Position numbers and translations under genes: made by a program | The notes under the pieces: generated by a model | Told to the model about the DNA's origin: nothing | What the model saw: the letters and a program-made list of their open reading frames with translations, nothing else | Databases searched by the model: none | DNA from: CBDDLD01 sp965250025 | GTDB lineage: Bacteria > Bacteroidota > Bacteroidia > Flavobacteriales > Flavobacteriaceae | Reading direction: 5' to 3' | DNA: 64,000 bases | NCBI GenBank assembly: GCA_965250025.1 | Contig: OZ252283.1 | Location: 2,604,001 to 2,668,000, forward strand | Shown: one piece after another, positions 1 to 8,062 of the stretch | Layout: each line of letters opens with the position of its first letter | How positions within the stretch are numbered: the stretch's first letter is position 1

Positions 1-1
1 T

Positions 2-577
2 ATAAATGCCGATCCTGTTGAGGTCCCTTTAGAAGATGGTAAAGCCAAAGCTTATTTTGCTAGTGGATGTTTTTGGTGTGTAGAAGCCATTTATGAAAGT
101 GTTAAAGGCGTTGATGAAGTGATTAGTGGTTATTCGGGCGGTTATACCGAAAATCCTACTTATGAAAAAAGTAATACGGGAAGAACAGGACATGCTGAAG
201 CTGTAGAAGTCATTTATGATCCAAAAATTGTAAGCTTTTCATCGCTGGTTGATGTGTATTTCGGATCACAAAACCCAACTCAGGTTAATGGACAAGGACC
301 GGATAGAGGTTCTCAATACCGCTCTATTATATTCTACCAAAATGATGAACAAAAAAAGATCATTACCGAAAAAAAAGCGGCTTTAGTCAAACAACTGGGG
401 AAGTCAGTTGCCGCAGAAATATATCCATTTCAAAAATTTTGGATAGCTGAAGGTTATCATCAGGATTTCGAAAAAAGAAATCCTAATCAGAGCTATATCA
501 GAGCCGTATCCATTCCAAGACTAAACAGGTTTAAAGCAAAATTTCCCGAGCTATTGAAAACCCAAGAAAAACATTAA
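2..577 (+). CDS. msrA: Peptide-methionine (S)-S-oxide reductase MsrA, 5' partial
   Basis: Reduces methionine-S-sulfoxide in proteins and free methionine, a repair step after oxidative damage. The reading frame is open from base 2, so the N-terminus (and any signal peptide) lies outside the window. The visible fragment carries the catalytic motif GCFWC at residues 22-26, followed by SGYSGG and GHAEAVEV, all typical of MsrA. The C-terminal half has YHQDFEKRNPNQ, the usual substrate-pocket region. No resolving cysteine is visible near the C-terminus; the only cysteines seen are the two in GCFWC. Whether it is a single-domain MsrA or has an upstream domain cannot be told from here. It ends at a bidirectional terminator shared with the convergent methyltransferase gene. 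Confidence 0.95.
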   Translation: MNADPVEVPLEDGKAKAYFASGCFWCVEAIYESVKGVDEVISGYSGGYTENPTYEKSNTGRTGHAEAVEVIYDPKIVSFSSLVDVYFGSQNPTQVNGQGPDRGSQYRSIIFYQNDEQKKIITEKKAALVKQLGKSVAAEIYPFQKFWIAEGYHQDFEKRNPNQSYIRAVSIPRLNRFKAKFPELLKTQEKH

Positions 578-579
578 TA

Positions 580-610
580 AAAAAAGCCTGTGTGAATTAC
601 AGGCTTTTTT
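580..610. terminator. Bidirectional intrinsic terminator
   Basis: Perfect 12-bp inverted repeat AAAAAAGCCTGT / ACAGGCTTTTTT around a 7-nt loop, giving a U-tract in both directions. It sits between the convergent msrA and methyltransferase genes and can end both transcripts. Confidence 0.9.
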
Positions 611-617
611 AGTCTAA

Positions 618-1418
618 CTATTTAGTTGCCTTGATTTCAAAAATCATAGGAAACAATTGATTTTTTTGTTTGTACATCCCTGAATCGCACTTTATTAACT
701 CAGGAAATACATCATAGGGGCTCTCATCATGTTCGTTAAAATAATCTATTTTTAAATCTGCTTCAATAAGTGCATTTATTACGTCGCTTAAGCCATGATT
801 CCATCCATATTCCTTACTTACCATTTCTGAAGATGTATCTGCGTAAGTACCTTTATACTCTTCATAAATTACAGCATCCTGATTATAGTGATATTTCATT
901 TCTGGTTGACTGCTATTGTTGTAATCAAACATCCATAGTATGGGATGAAACTCAACCATGTAAAATACTCCTCCGGTATTAAGCCGTTCTGCAATCATTT
1001 TTCCCCAGGGTTTTAAATCGGGCAACCATCCTATAACACCATAGCTCGTATACACAATATCAAATGTCTCCTGTATATGTTTAGACGTTTCCAAAACATT
1101 ACAACATACAAACCTTGCATTAAGTTGTAACTCATCATTCAATTGCTTAGCCAATGCTATGCCTTCATCACTCAGGTCCACACCGACACATTCTGCGCCC
1201 ATCCTGCTCCAACTTAAAGTATCCTGACCAAAGTGGCATTGCAAATGCAATAACGACTTGCCTTCAACATTATCCAAAGCCTTTAATTCGTAAGGCATTA
1301 AAGAAGATCTTCCGGCCTTAAATGCTCTCATATCATACATCTCGCTTTGAGCATGCGCTTTTACTTTTTGATTCCAGGTCGCTTTATTAACTTCAAAATA
1401 ATTAGCGTTCTGTTCCAT
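618..1418 (-). CDS. Class I SAM-dependent methyltransferase
   Basis: A 266-residue Rossmann-fold methyltransferase. Residues about 55-80 hold motif I (LLHLQCHFGQDTL), followed by the acidic strand end GAECVGVDLSDEG that would bind the SAM ribose. FDIVYTSYGVIGWLPDL matches the motif III region of UbiE/YcgJ-like enzymes. The substrate cannot be read from the sequence. It has no signal peptide and is probably cytosolic. It is a single-gene unit, convergent with msrA and divergent from a lipoprotein gene only 36 bases away. The ATG at 1418 is well supported by the family-like N-terminus. Confidence 0.85.
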   Translation of the reverse strand: MEQNANYFEVNKATWNQKVKAHAQSEMYDMRAFKAGRSSLMPYELKALDNVEGKSLLHLQCHFGQDTLSWSRMGAECVGVDLSDEGIALAKQLNDELQLNARFVCCNVLETSKHIQETFDIVYTSYGVIGWLPDLKPWGKMIAERLNTGGVFYMVEFHPILWMFDYNNSSQPEMKYHYNQDAVIYEEYKGTYADTSSEMVSKEYGWNHGLSDVINALIEADLKIDYFNEHDESPYDVFPELIKCDSGMYKQKNQLFPMIFEIKATK

Positions 1419-1425
1419 GGTTGCT

Positions 1426-1433
1426 TAATTTTG
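1426..1433 (+). promoter_or_regulatory. Putative -7 promoter element
   Basis: TAATTTTG fits the Bacteroidota housekeeping -7 consensus TAnnTTTG and lies 21 bases before the lipoprotein start codon at 1455. No convincing -33 TTTG is seen at the right distance, so this is a moderate call. Confidence 0.4.
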
Positions 1434-1454
1434 CTTCTAAATTAAACTTTTAAT

Positions 1455-2132
1455 ATGAAATCCATATACCTGAGTATTTTGTGTTTGATAATTATGTCCT
1501 CATGCAAATCAGACAAAAAGCAGCATCCAACTCCAAAAGAAGAAACACTAACCGTAGCAGAAAAAATTGCTAATGCACATGGTTATAAAAATTGGAAAAA
1601 CGTATCCGAAATACAATTTACCTTTAAAGTAGATCGAGACACTTTAAAAGGCAAAGGCAGATCCTGGACCTGGCATCCAAAAACCGATCAGGTAAAAATG
1701 AGTATCGCAGATAGAACTTTTAACTATCTAAGAAGTGATATCGACAGCATACATATTGCTGCGGATCGCTCTTTTATCAATGATAAGTTTTGGCTTTTGG
1801 TTCCTTTCCAACTGGTATGGGATACTACAGCAAAAATATCAGAACCTCAACGCATATTAGCACCTATAAGCAAAGACAGCCTAGACATGATTACCATCAC
1901 CTACCCTAATGAAGGTGGCTACACTCCTGGAGATGCTTATGATATTTACTATGACGAAAGCTACATTATTAAAGAGTGGGTATTTAGGCAAGGTAATTCA
2001 AAAACACCTTCCTTAACCACAACATTTGAGAACTATAAAGATTATAATGGGATCAAAATTGCTACGGATCACAAACAAGGCGATGTTAATTGGAATTTAA
2101 ACTTTGCTAACATAAAGGTCACCTTAGATTAA
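1455..2132 (+). CDS. Putative lipoprotein of unknown function
   Basis: A 225-residue protein with a type II signal peptide: short basic start, hydrophobic stretch and lipobox ending at C17 (LIIMSSC). The mature part is soluble and rich in aromatic residues (WKNVSEIQFTFKVDRD, GRSWTWHP, WVFRQGN), with alternating hydrophobic residues suggesting a beta-rich fold. This pattern resembles exported flavobacterial proteins related to outer-membrane lipoprotein carrier folds, but I do not recognise a named family. It is probably anchored to the outer or inner membrane facing the periplasm. It stands alone, with its own promoter candidate and a strong terminator 118 bases past the stop codon. Confidence 0.8.
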   Translation: MKSIYLSILCLIIMSSCKSDKKQHPTPKEETLTVAEKIANAHGYKNWKNVSEIQFTFKVDRDTLKGKGRSWTWHPKTDQVKMSIADRTFNYLRSDIDSIHIAADRSFINDKFWLLVPFQLVWDTTAKISEPQRILAPISKDSLDMITITYPNEGGYTPGDAYDIYYDESYIIKEWVFRQGNSKTPSLTTTFENYKDYNGIKIATDHKQGDVNWNLNFANIKVTLD

Positions 2133-2249
2133 TCGTATATATAGTTTTTGGCATTACTTTTGACATGTACAGTGTAAGTATATCATCCAAATACCGACCT
2201 ATAACGTATATGATACATTTCCGCTTTACGCGTCTATATATTTTCACTT

Positions 2250-2277
2250 GCGCTTTGTTTTCAAAGCGCTTTTTTTT
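2250..2277 (+). terminator. Intrinsic terminator
   Basis: Perfect 8-bp stem GCGCTTTG / CAAAGCGC with a TTTT loop and a run of eight T. It terminates rightward transcription, and its T-run touches the stop codon of the convergent CDGSH gene. Confidence 0.9.
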
Positions 2278-2695
2278 ATCCTTTAAACGCTTCTGTTACA
2301 TGAGCACCGTCACAATAAGGTTTATTTTGTGACCCCCCACATCTACAAAACGCAGTCGTACGGTTTTTTGTTTCCACAGAACCGTCCTTGTGTTTTACAT
2401 TCAGAGTACCATAGACCAACAAAGGACCATTCTCTAGTACCTCAACCTTAGTTTCCAAGTGTTGCGCTGTGTTATCTGTATCAGCATTCATATAAAAACT
2501 CAATGCTCCCGAAGGACAAGCTTTTACTTGATTGACAAGAGCGTCAGTATTGGCAGCATCAATTTTTATCCAGGGACGTTCATTAGGTTGAAAAACCTCT
2601 GACAGACCTTTTACACAAATAGCGGAGTGTATACATTTATCAGCTTCCCAAATCACTGTAACTTCACCGTTTGAGTACTCTTTTAGCTTTCCCAT
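2276..2695 (-). CDS. Two-cluster iron-sulfur protein: 4Fe-4S mono-cluster domain plus CDGSH domain
   Basis: A 139-residue protein with two Fe-S modules. The N-terminal half matches the divergent 4Fe-4S mono-cluster (Fer4_19) family, with cysteines at about 21, 27 and 60 (CIHSAIC ... CPSGAL). The C-terminal module has the CDGSH signature with ligands C117, C119, C128 and H132 (FCRCGGSQNKPYCDGAH), which holds a 2Fe-2S cluster. Such proteins are small cytosolic electron carriers or redox sensors; the partner is unknown. It is divergent from the kynurenine operon, sharing a 106-base intergenic region, but a functional link to it is only inference. Length and domain order are normal for the family. 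Confidence 0.88.
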   Translation of the reverse strand: MGKLKEYSNGEVTVIWEADKCIHSAICVKGLSEVFQPNERPWIKIDAANTDALVNQVKACPSGALSFYMNADTDNTAQHLETKVEVLENGPLLVYGTLNVKHKDGSVETKNRTTAFCRCGGSQNKPYCDGAHVTEAFKG

Positions 2696-2769
2696 AGTCT
2701 TAAAAATGTTTCATTAAAGATAACAAATTATAAGCGCTTCTGATACTTTAATCCTTCGCTATTAATTCT

Positions 2770-2777
2770 TATTTTTG
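2770..2777 (+). promoter_or_regulatory. Putative -7 promoter element of the kynurenine operon
   Basis: TATTTTTG matches TAnnTTTG exactly. It overlaps a possible TTG start at 2775, which argues that translation starts further down, at 2802. The -33 region is weak. Confidence 0.5.
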
Positions 2778-2801
2778 TTACAAACAGAAAAAAGTCAGCC
2801 A

Positions 2802-4073
2802 TTGTCTACATATAAAAACAGTCTTCAATATGCATTGGAGCAAGACAAAAATGATGCTTTAGCATCCTACAGAAATCAATTTCACATACCTAAGGATGAT
2901 CATGGTAACGCACTTATTTACATGTGTGGCAATTCTTTAGGGTTACAACCAAAAACAACCAAAGCACATCTCGATCAGGAGCTCGAAGATTGGGCGAATT
3001 TAGGTGTTGAAGGCCATACTCAAGGTAAAAATCCATGGGTTTCTTATCATGAATTGTTAACAGACACCATGGCCAATATTGTAGGAGCCAAACCTATAGA
3101 GGTCGTGATGATGAATACATTAACCACCAATCTGCACCTAATGATGGTGTCGTTCTACAAGCCTACCTCAAAACGCTATAAGATTTTAATAGAAGGTGAC
3201 GCTTTTCCTTCTGATAAATATGCTGTAGAATCGCAGTTAAGACATCACGGCTACGATGAAAAAGAAGGACTCATCTTATGGCAATCAAGAGATGGTGAAG
3301 AATTGGCAAGATATGAAGATTTGGAAGCGATTTTAAAAGCTCATGGCGATGAGATCGCACTCATTATGATCGGAGGTGTCAACTATTATACCGGGCAGTT
3401 CTTTGACCTGAAACGCATTACCAAACTAGGTCATGATCACGGTTGTATTGTTGGTTTTGACTGTGCGCATGGTGCAGGAAATGTAAAGCTCAATTTGCAC
3501 GAATCAAATGCTGATTTTGCCATATGGTGCAGTTACAAATACCTCAACTCAGGTCCGGGAAGTTTAAGTGGTTGTTTTGTTCATGAACGTCATGCCTACG
3601 ATAAAACCTTAAACAGATTCACCGGATGGTGGAGTCACAATAAAGAAACCCGTTTTAAAATGCGTGATGACTTTGACATGCTACCAGGTGCTGAAGGTTG
3701 GCAATTAAGTAACCCTCCTATCTTGTCTTTAGCAGCTATAAAAGCTGCTTTAGCAGTGTTTGAAAGTGCCGGAATGGATAGACTCATCGCTAAGTCAAAA
3801 CACCTCACAGGGTATTTTGAATTTTTGATTCATGCTATGGATAATGATGCCATAAAGATCATAACACCAGCAAACCCCGACGAACGTGGATGTCAATTAT
3901 CTATACAGGTAAAAAATGCTGACAAAAGTTTACATCACAAACTCATGGAAGCCGGAGTAATTACCGACTGGCGTGAACCTGATGTTATTCGTTGCGCTCC
4001 TGTACCTCTATATAATACTTATGAAGACGTTTACCAAATGGTAGAACGATTGAAACATATTTTAAATGAATAA
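2802..4073 (+). CDS. kynU: Kynureninase
   Basis: PLP enzyme that splits L-kynurenine or 3-hydroxykynurenine to (3-hydroxy)anthranilate and alanine. About 423 residues, normal for the family. Family motifs include YMCGNSLGLQPK near the N-terminus, FDCAHGAGN (PLP-contacting Asp) and the Schiff-base lysine in WCSYKYLNSGPG. RFTGWWSHN and DVIRCAPVPLYNTYEDV are also diagnostic. No ATG exists near the expected start. I chose TTG at 2802, which gives the usual start before TYKNSLQYALEQ, because an upstream TTG (2775) lies inside a -7 promoter box. It is the first gene of the operon and overlaps kmo by 8 bases, which suggests translational coupling. Confidence 0.93.
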   Translation: MSTYKNSLQYALEQDKNDALASYRNQFHIPKDDHGNALIYMCGNSLGLQPKTTKAHLDQELEDWANLGVEGHTQGKNPWVSYHELLTDTMANIVGAKPIEVVMMNTLTTNLHLMMVSFYKPTSKRYKILIEGDAFPSDKYAVESQLRHHGYDEKEGLILWQSRDGEELARYEDLEAILKAHGDEIALIMIGGVNYYTGQFFDLKRITKLGHDHGCIVGFDCAHGAGNVKLNLHESNADFAIWCSYKYLNSGPGSLSGCFVHERHAYDKTLNRFTGWWSHNKETRFKMRDDFDMLPGAEGWQLSNPPILSLAAIKAALAVFESAGMDRLIAKSKHLTGYFEFLIHAMDNDAIKIITPANPDERGCQLSIQVKNADKSLHHKLMEAGVITDWREPDVIRCAPVPLYNTYEDVYQMVERLKHILNE

Positions 4074-5463
4074 ACAACAAAACATATTAATTATTGGCGC
4101 CGGACTTTGTGGCAGCCTTTTAGCATTACGTTTAGGTCAGCGTGGTTATAATGTTACCGTATATGAAAAACGTCCCGATCTCAGAAAAGTAGATATCAGT
4201 GCCGGACGGTCTATTAATTTGGCTTTTTCTGACCGTGGTAACAAAGGCATGAAACTCGTTGGTATTGAAGACAAAGTAAAAGCATTATGTATTCCCATGA
4301 ACGGAAGAATGCTTCATGATAAGGCAGGTAATACCATGCTATCAAACTACAGTGGTCGGGAACACGAATACATCAATTCCATTTCAAGAGGTGGTCTTAA
4401 TGCTTTATTATTAGATGAAGCAGAACGGCATAGTAATGTAACCATTCACTTTAATAAAACGTGTAAGCGTGTGGATTTTGAGAAGACTACAGCATATTTT
4501 TATGATCACGACACCGAAAGTGAGTTTGTGGAAGATGCAGATACCATTATAGCTACAGATGGTGCCGGATCTGCACTACGCAGAAGCTACTATCTGGAAC
4601 GCAAGTTTTTGTTTAGCTTTTCGCAAGACTACCTTACTCACGGTTATAAAGAATTGACCATACTACCTACAGATACCGGAGATTATAAAACCTATAAGAA
4701 TGCCTTACACATATGGCCAAGAGGCGAGTTTATGCTTATTGCTTTACCAAACTTGGATGGTAGTTTCACGGTCACTTTATTTTTAAGTTATGATGACGGC
4801 GAATTCAACTTTAATAATCTTACAACGCCTGAACGCGTCACTGAATTTTTCGAAAAAGAATTCCCGGATGCTTTAGCACTTATGCCAAATCTTACCGAAG
4901 ATTTCTTTGATAATCCAACTGCACCTCTGGGTACAGTAAAATGCTCTCCATGGCATTATAAAGGCAATACGCTTCTTATGGGAGATTCCGCACATGCCAT
5001 CGTTCCATTTTATGGTCAGGGTATGAATGCCTCATTTGAAGATGTCGTAGAATTTGATGCCGTTTTGGACGATAATCTGGGGAGTTGGGAGGCGACATTT
5101 GAAGCCTACGAAAAGCGCCGTAAAAAAGATACTGATGCCATTGCAGATTTGGCTATTGACAATTTTCACGAAATGAAAGATCATGTTGCCAATCCCATAT
5201 TTCAGGAAAAACGAAAAATAGAAATGGCTTTAGAACATACATTCCCTGAGGCGTATTCTTCAAAATATTCTCTGGTAACGTTCAATGAACACATAGGTTA
5301 CAGAGAAGCTATGTTAAGAGGGCGAGCTCAGGATAAAGCCATAATCAATATGCTGGATGATAAAGTAATTTCAACTACCGACGACATTAACACCATTTTA
5401 GAAAAAGTAAATACTGAAACCGAATCAATACTCGAAGAAGACAGAGTTGCAGGATTACATTAA
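4066..5463 (+). CDS. kmo: Kynurenine 3-monooxygenase
   Basis: FAD- and NADPH-dependent hydroxylase converting L-kynurenine to 3-hydroxykynurenine. 465 residues. The N-terminus has the FAD dinucleotide fold IIGAGLCGSLLALRLGQRG followed by an acidic residue in VYEKRPD, then SAGRSINLAFSDRG, typical of this family. The second FAD motif is LLMGDSAHAIVPFYGQGMN. The C-terminal extension of about 100 residues after the FAD domain matches the length of bacterial KMO, though I cannot test whether it binds membranes. Together with kynU and the 3-hydroxyanthranilate dioxygenase downstream it defines the pathway branch through 3-hydroxyanthranilate. Confidence 0.94.
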   Translation: MNKQQNILIIGAGLCGSLLALRLGQRGYNVTVYEKRPDLRKVDISAGRSINLAFSDRGNKGMKLVGIEDKVKALCIPMNGRMLHDKAGNTMLSNYSGREHEYINSISRGGLNALLLDEAERHSNVTIHFNKTCKRVDFEKTTAYFYDHDTESEFVEDADTIIATDGAGSALRRSYYLERKFLFSFSQDYLTHGYKELTILPTDTGDYKTYKNALHIWPRGEFMLIALPNLDGSFTVTLFLSYDDGEFNFNNLTTPERVTEFFEKEFPDALALMPNLTEDFFDNPTAPLGTVKCSPWHYKGNTLLMGDSAHAIVPFYGQGMNASFEDVVEFDAVLDDNLGSWEATFEAYEKRRKKDTDAIADLAIDNFHEMKDHVANPIFQEKRKIEMALEHTFPEAYSSKYSLVTFNEHIGYREAMLRGRAQDKAIINMLDDKVISTTDDINTILEKVNTETESILEEDRVAGLH

Positions 5464-5472
5464 AACTGAATT

Positions 5473-5889
5473 ATGAGTAAGGACACTACAGTAACACCCC
5501 GAGGGGCCTACCCTCACGTTAAACAAGTAGGCGATTTTATTTTTGTCTCAGGCACCAGTTCCAGGCGCCCCGATAACACCATTGCAGGTGTGGAGATTAT
5601 TGATGAGATGGGGACCAAACGTCTGGATATTGAAATACAGACCCGGGAAGTTCTAAAGAATATCGAACGCAACTTGGCCAAAGTCGGTGCCACACTCAAA
5701 GATGTTGTAGACGTCACCTCATTTTTAGTGAATATGAATGACTTCGCAGGTTACAATAAAGCCTATGGTGAGTTTTTTGACAAAGCCACTGGCCCTACCC
5801 GTACCACTGTAGCCGTGCACCAGTTACCACATCCGGATTTGGTAGTCGAAATCAAAGTGATGGCTTATAAAGCAAAAGATAACCAGTAA
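5473..5889 (+). CDS. amnD: RidA-family protein, probable 2-aminomuconate deaminase
   Basis: A 138-residue RidA/YjgF-type protein. The region GDFIFVSGTSSRRPDN and the C-terminal HPDLVVEIKVMAYK are the family signatures; the family forms trimers with active sites between subunits. In meta-cleavage clusters for 2-aminophenol or 3-hydroxyanthranilate, the homologue deaminates 2-aminomuconate to 4-oxalocrotonate. The place here, between kmo and the semialdehyde dehydrogenase, supports that role. A general enamine/imine deaminase role cannot be excluded from sequence alone. It starts 9 bases after kmo and ends 8 bases before the dehydrogenase gene. Confidence 0.82.
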   Translation: MSKDTTVTPRGAYPHVKQVGDFIFVSGTSSRRPDNTIAGVEIIDEMGTKRLDIEIQTREVLKNIERNLAKVGATLKDVVDVTSFLVNMNDFAGYNKAYGEFFDKATGPTRTTVAVHQLPHPDLVVEIKVMAYKAKDNQ

Positions 5890-5897
5890 TAAACATT

Positions 5898-7337
5898 ATG
5901 AGTATCCAAAACTATATCAACGGTAAATTTTACGACCCGGAAGGAGGGCTTTGGTTAGACAATTACAACCCTTCGAATGGTAAAGTTTATGGACAGATCC
6001 CTAATTCCACAAAAGACGATGTAGACAATGCCTACATTGCCGCTAAATCTGCTTTTCCAGGTTGGTCGCAAACCACATTGGAAGAACGCAGCAGGATTCT
6101 GATCCGGATTTCTGAATGCTTGGAAGCCAATCTTGATCGTTTCGCCGAAGCAGAGAGTAAAGACAATGGTAAACCCATAAGTCTGGCCAAAGCCGTTGAC
6201 ATACCAAGGGCTGCCAGCAACTTCAGGTTTTTTGGTAATGCCATTACACAATTTGCCAGTGAAAGTCATGAGAGTGTAGGTCAAAATGCAGTGAATTATA
6301 CCTTAAGACAGCCTATAGGTGTTGTTGGTTGTATATCGCCATGGAATCTTCCACTTTATTTGTTCACATGGAAAATTGCTCCGGCTATTGCAGCCGGAAA
6401 TTGCGTTGTTGCAAAACCAAGTGAAGTGACTCCATTGACCGCTTACCTTCTGGGAGAAATATGTAACGAAGCAGGCTTACCTAAAGGTGTGCTTAATATT
6501 GTACACGGTCTTGGAACAACAACCGGGCAAGCCATTATAGAGCATCCTGACATAAAAGCCATTAGCTTCACCGGAGGGACAGCAACCGGAGCTCACATTG
6601 CCAAAGTCGCTGCTCCAATGTTCAAAAAATTATCTCTGGAACTGGGAGGAAAAAACCCTAATCTTATTTTTGCCGATTGCAATTATAGTGACATGTTAGA
6701 CACCACAGTACGTTCTTCTTTTGCAAATCAAGGGCAAATATGTTTATGTGGTAGTCGCATTTTTATTGAAGCCTCCATCTATGAACAGTTCAAAACAGAT
6801 TTTGTTGCCAAAGTCAAAGCACTTAAAGTTGGGCACCCTTCGCATCCCGATACCAATATCGGTGCATTAGTCTCTCAACCACATCTTGAAAAAGTAAAAA
6901 ACTATATCAATATTGCCCAAGAAGAAGGCGGTAAAATACTGTGTGGCGGGCGTAGCGTCACTGTTGAAGGCTATGAAAACGGGTATTATTTAGAACCTAC
7001 TGTTATTGAAGTTCCTAATGATGAATGCCGAGTTAATCAAGAAGAAATCTTTGGGCCGGTAGTTACACTCATGCCATTTCATACCGAAGATGAAGCTTTA
7101 CAAATGGCCAATAAAGTAAAGTATGGTCTATCGGCCACATTATGGACCAACAATCTGCAACGTACCATGCGCTTGAGTAATGATTTACAAGCAGGTATTG
7201 TATGGGTCAACACCTGGATGATGCGCGACCTGAGAACACCATTTGGTGGTGTAAAAGCATCAGGTGTAGGAAGAGAAGGTGGTTTTGAAGCCTTACGCTT
7301 CTTTACTGAGCCTAAAAATGTATGTATTAAATATTAA
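5898..7337 (+). CDS. amnC: 2-aminomuconate 6-semialdehyde dehydrogenase (ALDH superfamily)
   Basis: NAD-dependent aldehyde dehydrogenase of 479 residues. Catalytic motifs are visible: general base E248 in LELGGKNPN, nucleophile C282 in NQGQICLCGS, and the NAD-binding FTGGTATG. It ends EPKNVCIKY, like 2-hydroxymuconate and 2-aminomuconate semialdehyde dehydrogenases. Its substrate would be the 2-aminomuconate semialdehyde made by the ACMS decarboxylase encoded at the operon end; the product feeds the RidA deaminase encoded just upstream. Assignment to this substrate rests on operon context plus family resemblance. Confidence 0.9.
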   Translation: MSIQNYINGKFYDPEGGLWLDNYNPSNGKVYGQIPNSTKDDVDNAYIAAKSAFPGWSQTTLEERSRILIRISECLEANLDRFAEAESKDNGKPISLAKAVDIPRAASNFRFFGNAITQFASESHESVGQNAVNYTLRQPIGVVGCISPWNLPLYLFTWKIAPAIAAGNCVVAKPSEVTPLTAYLLGEICNEAGLPKGVLNIVHGLGTTTGQAIIEHPDIKAISFTGGTATGAHIAKVAAPMFKKLSLELGGKNPNLIFADCNYSDMLDTTVRSSFANQGQICLCGSRIFIEASIYEQFKTDFVAKVKALKVGHPSHPDTNIGALVSQPHLEKVKNYINIAQEEGGKILCGGRSVTVEGYENGYYLEPTVIEVPNDECRVNQEEIFGPVVTLMPFHTEDEALQMANKVKYGLSATLWTNNLQRTMRLSNDLQAGIVWVNTWMMRDLRTPFGGVKASGVGREGGFEALRFFTEPKNVCIKY

Positions 7338-7348
7338 AACACCGCTTT

Positions 7349-8059
7349 ATGATTGCTCTCTACAATAAAATTCGCATTAGCTGTATAGGTTTTTTAGTAT
7401 TCAGCAATGTGCTACTTTCGCAAGAACAGCTTAGCGGTCACTTTTATAAATCTGATTTTCAAATTAGTGAACGCCTTACAATTTCTAAGCATAGTATAGC
7501 GAAACAGTTGTACAAAAATTACAATGTTGAAACCCCATTCTGGGAAACAGATGTTACGCTACCAATACTCAATTATTCCAAACGAGATAGTTTACATTTT
7601 TTCATATGTGAACATCCAAAAAAAGGATCGAATACTGTAATAATAACTAAAGCATCTAATGGCCTACTACGTGTACACCCACTTAGAAACGCCAAGAAAG
7701 ACTTAGAAAATTACAAGTTCTCCGAACTACCATTACAATTGTATTTTACCGAAGAATTCCATAGTAACTTAAAGCAGTTAAAATCTATGGATGACATTAC
7801 AAAATCGGACCTAATAACTGCCATAAATTTTACTCATAACTACGAAAAATTAATTGTGGACTTTGGTAAAACTGAAAATCTTCAGAATTTCTATCTATTC
7901 AGAATTTCCGAAAATTTATACCATTATAAACTTTACGATCTGGGCTACAATCCTTTTGATATTCCTGAGACAGGAAATTATTTAGATAAATATAAAGATG
8001 ACCCGGATCTTAAAATACTATTTACACCCGAAAATATTTTCAAACTAAGACTTAATTGA
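7349..8059 (+). CDS. Exported protein of unknown function inside the kynurenine operon
   Basis: A 236-residue protein with an N-terminal hydrophobic segment (about residues 10-24, ISCIGFLVFSNVLLSQ) ending in a plausible signal peptidase I site, so it is probably exported. The rest is rich in Phe, Tyr, Lys and Asn with no cysteine-histidine active site I recognise. It starts 11 bases after the dehydrogenase and stops 3 bases before the SDR gene, so it is co-transcribed with cytosolic pathway enzymes. No known step of kynurenine breakdown needs an exported protein like this. It is more AT-rich than its neighbours by eye. I do not recognise the family. Confidence 0.75.
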   Translation: MIALYNKIRISCIGFLVFSNVLLSQEQLSGHFYKSDFQISERLTISKHSIAKQLYKNYNVETPFWETDVTLPILNYSKRDSLHFFICEHPKKGSNTVIITKASNGLLRVHPLRNAKKDLENYKFSELPLQLYFTEEFHSNLKQLKSMDDITKSDLITAINFTHNYEKLIVDFGKTENLQNFYLFRISENLYHYKLYDLGYNPFDIPETGNYLDKYKDDPDLKILFTPENIFKLRLN

Positions 8060-8062
8060 CAT

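Noticed and set aside
5955..6284. Open frame of 109 codons antisense to the semialdehyde dehydrogenase gene
   Set aside because: No family features; it mirrors a well-conserved coding strand.
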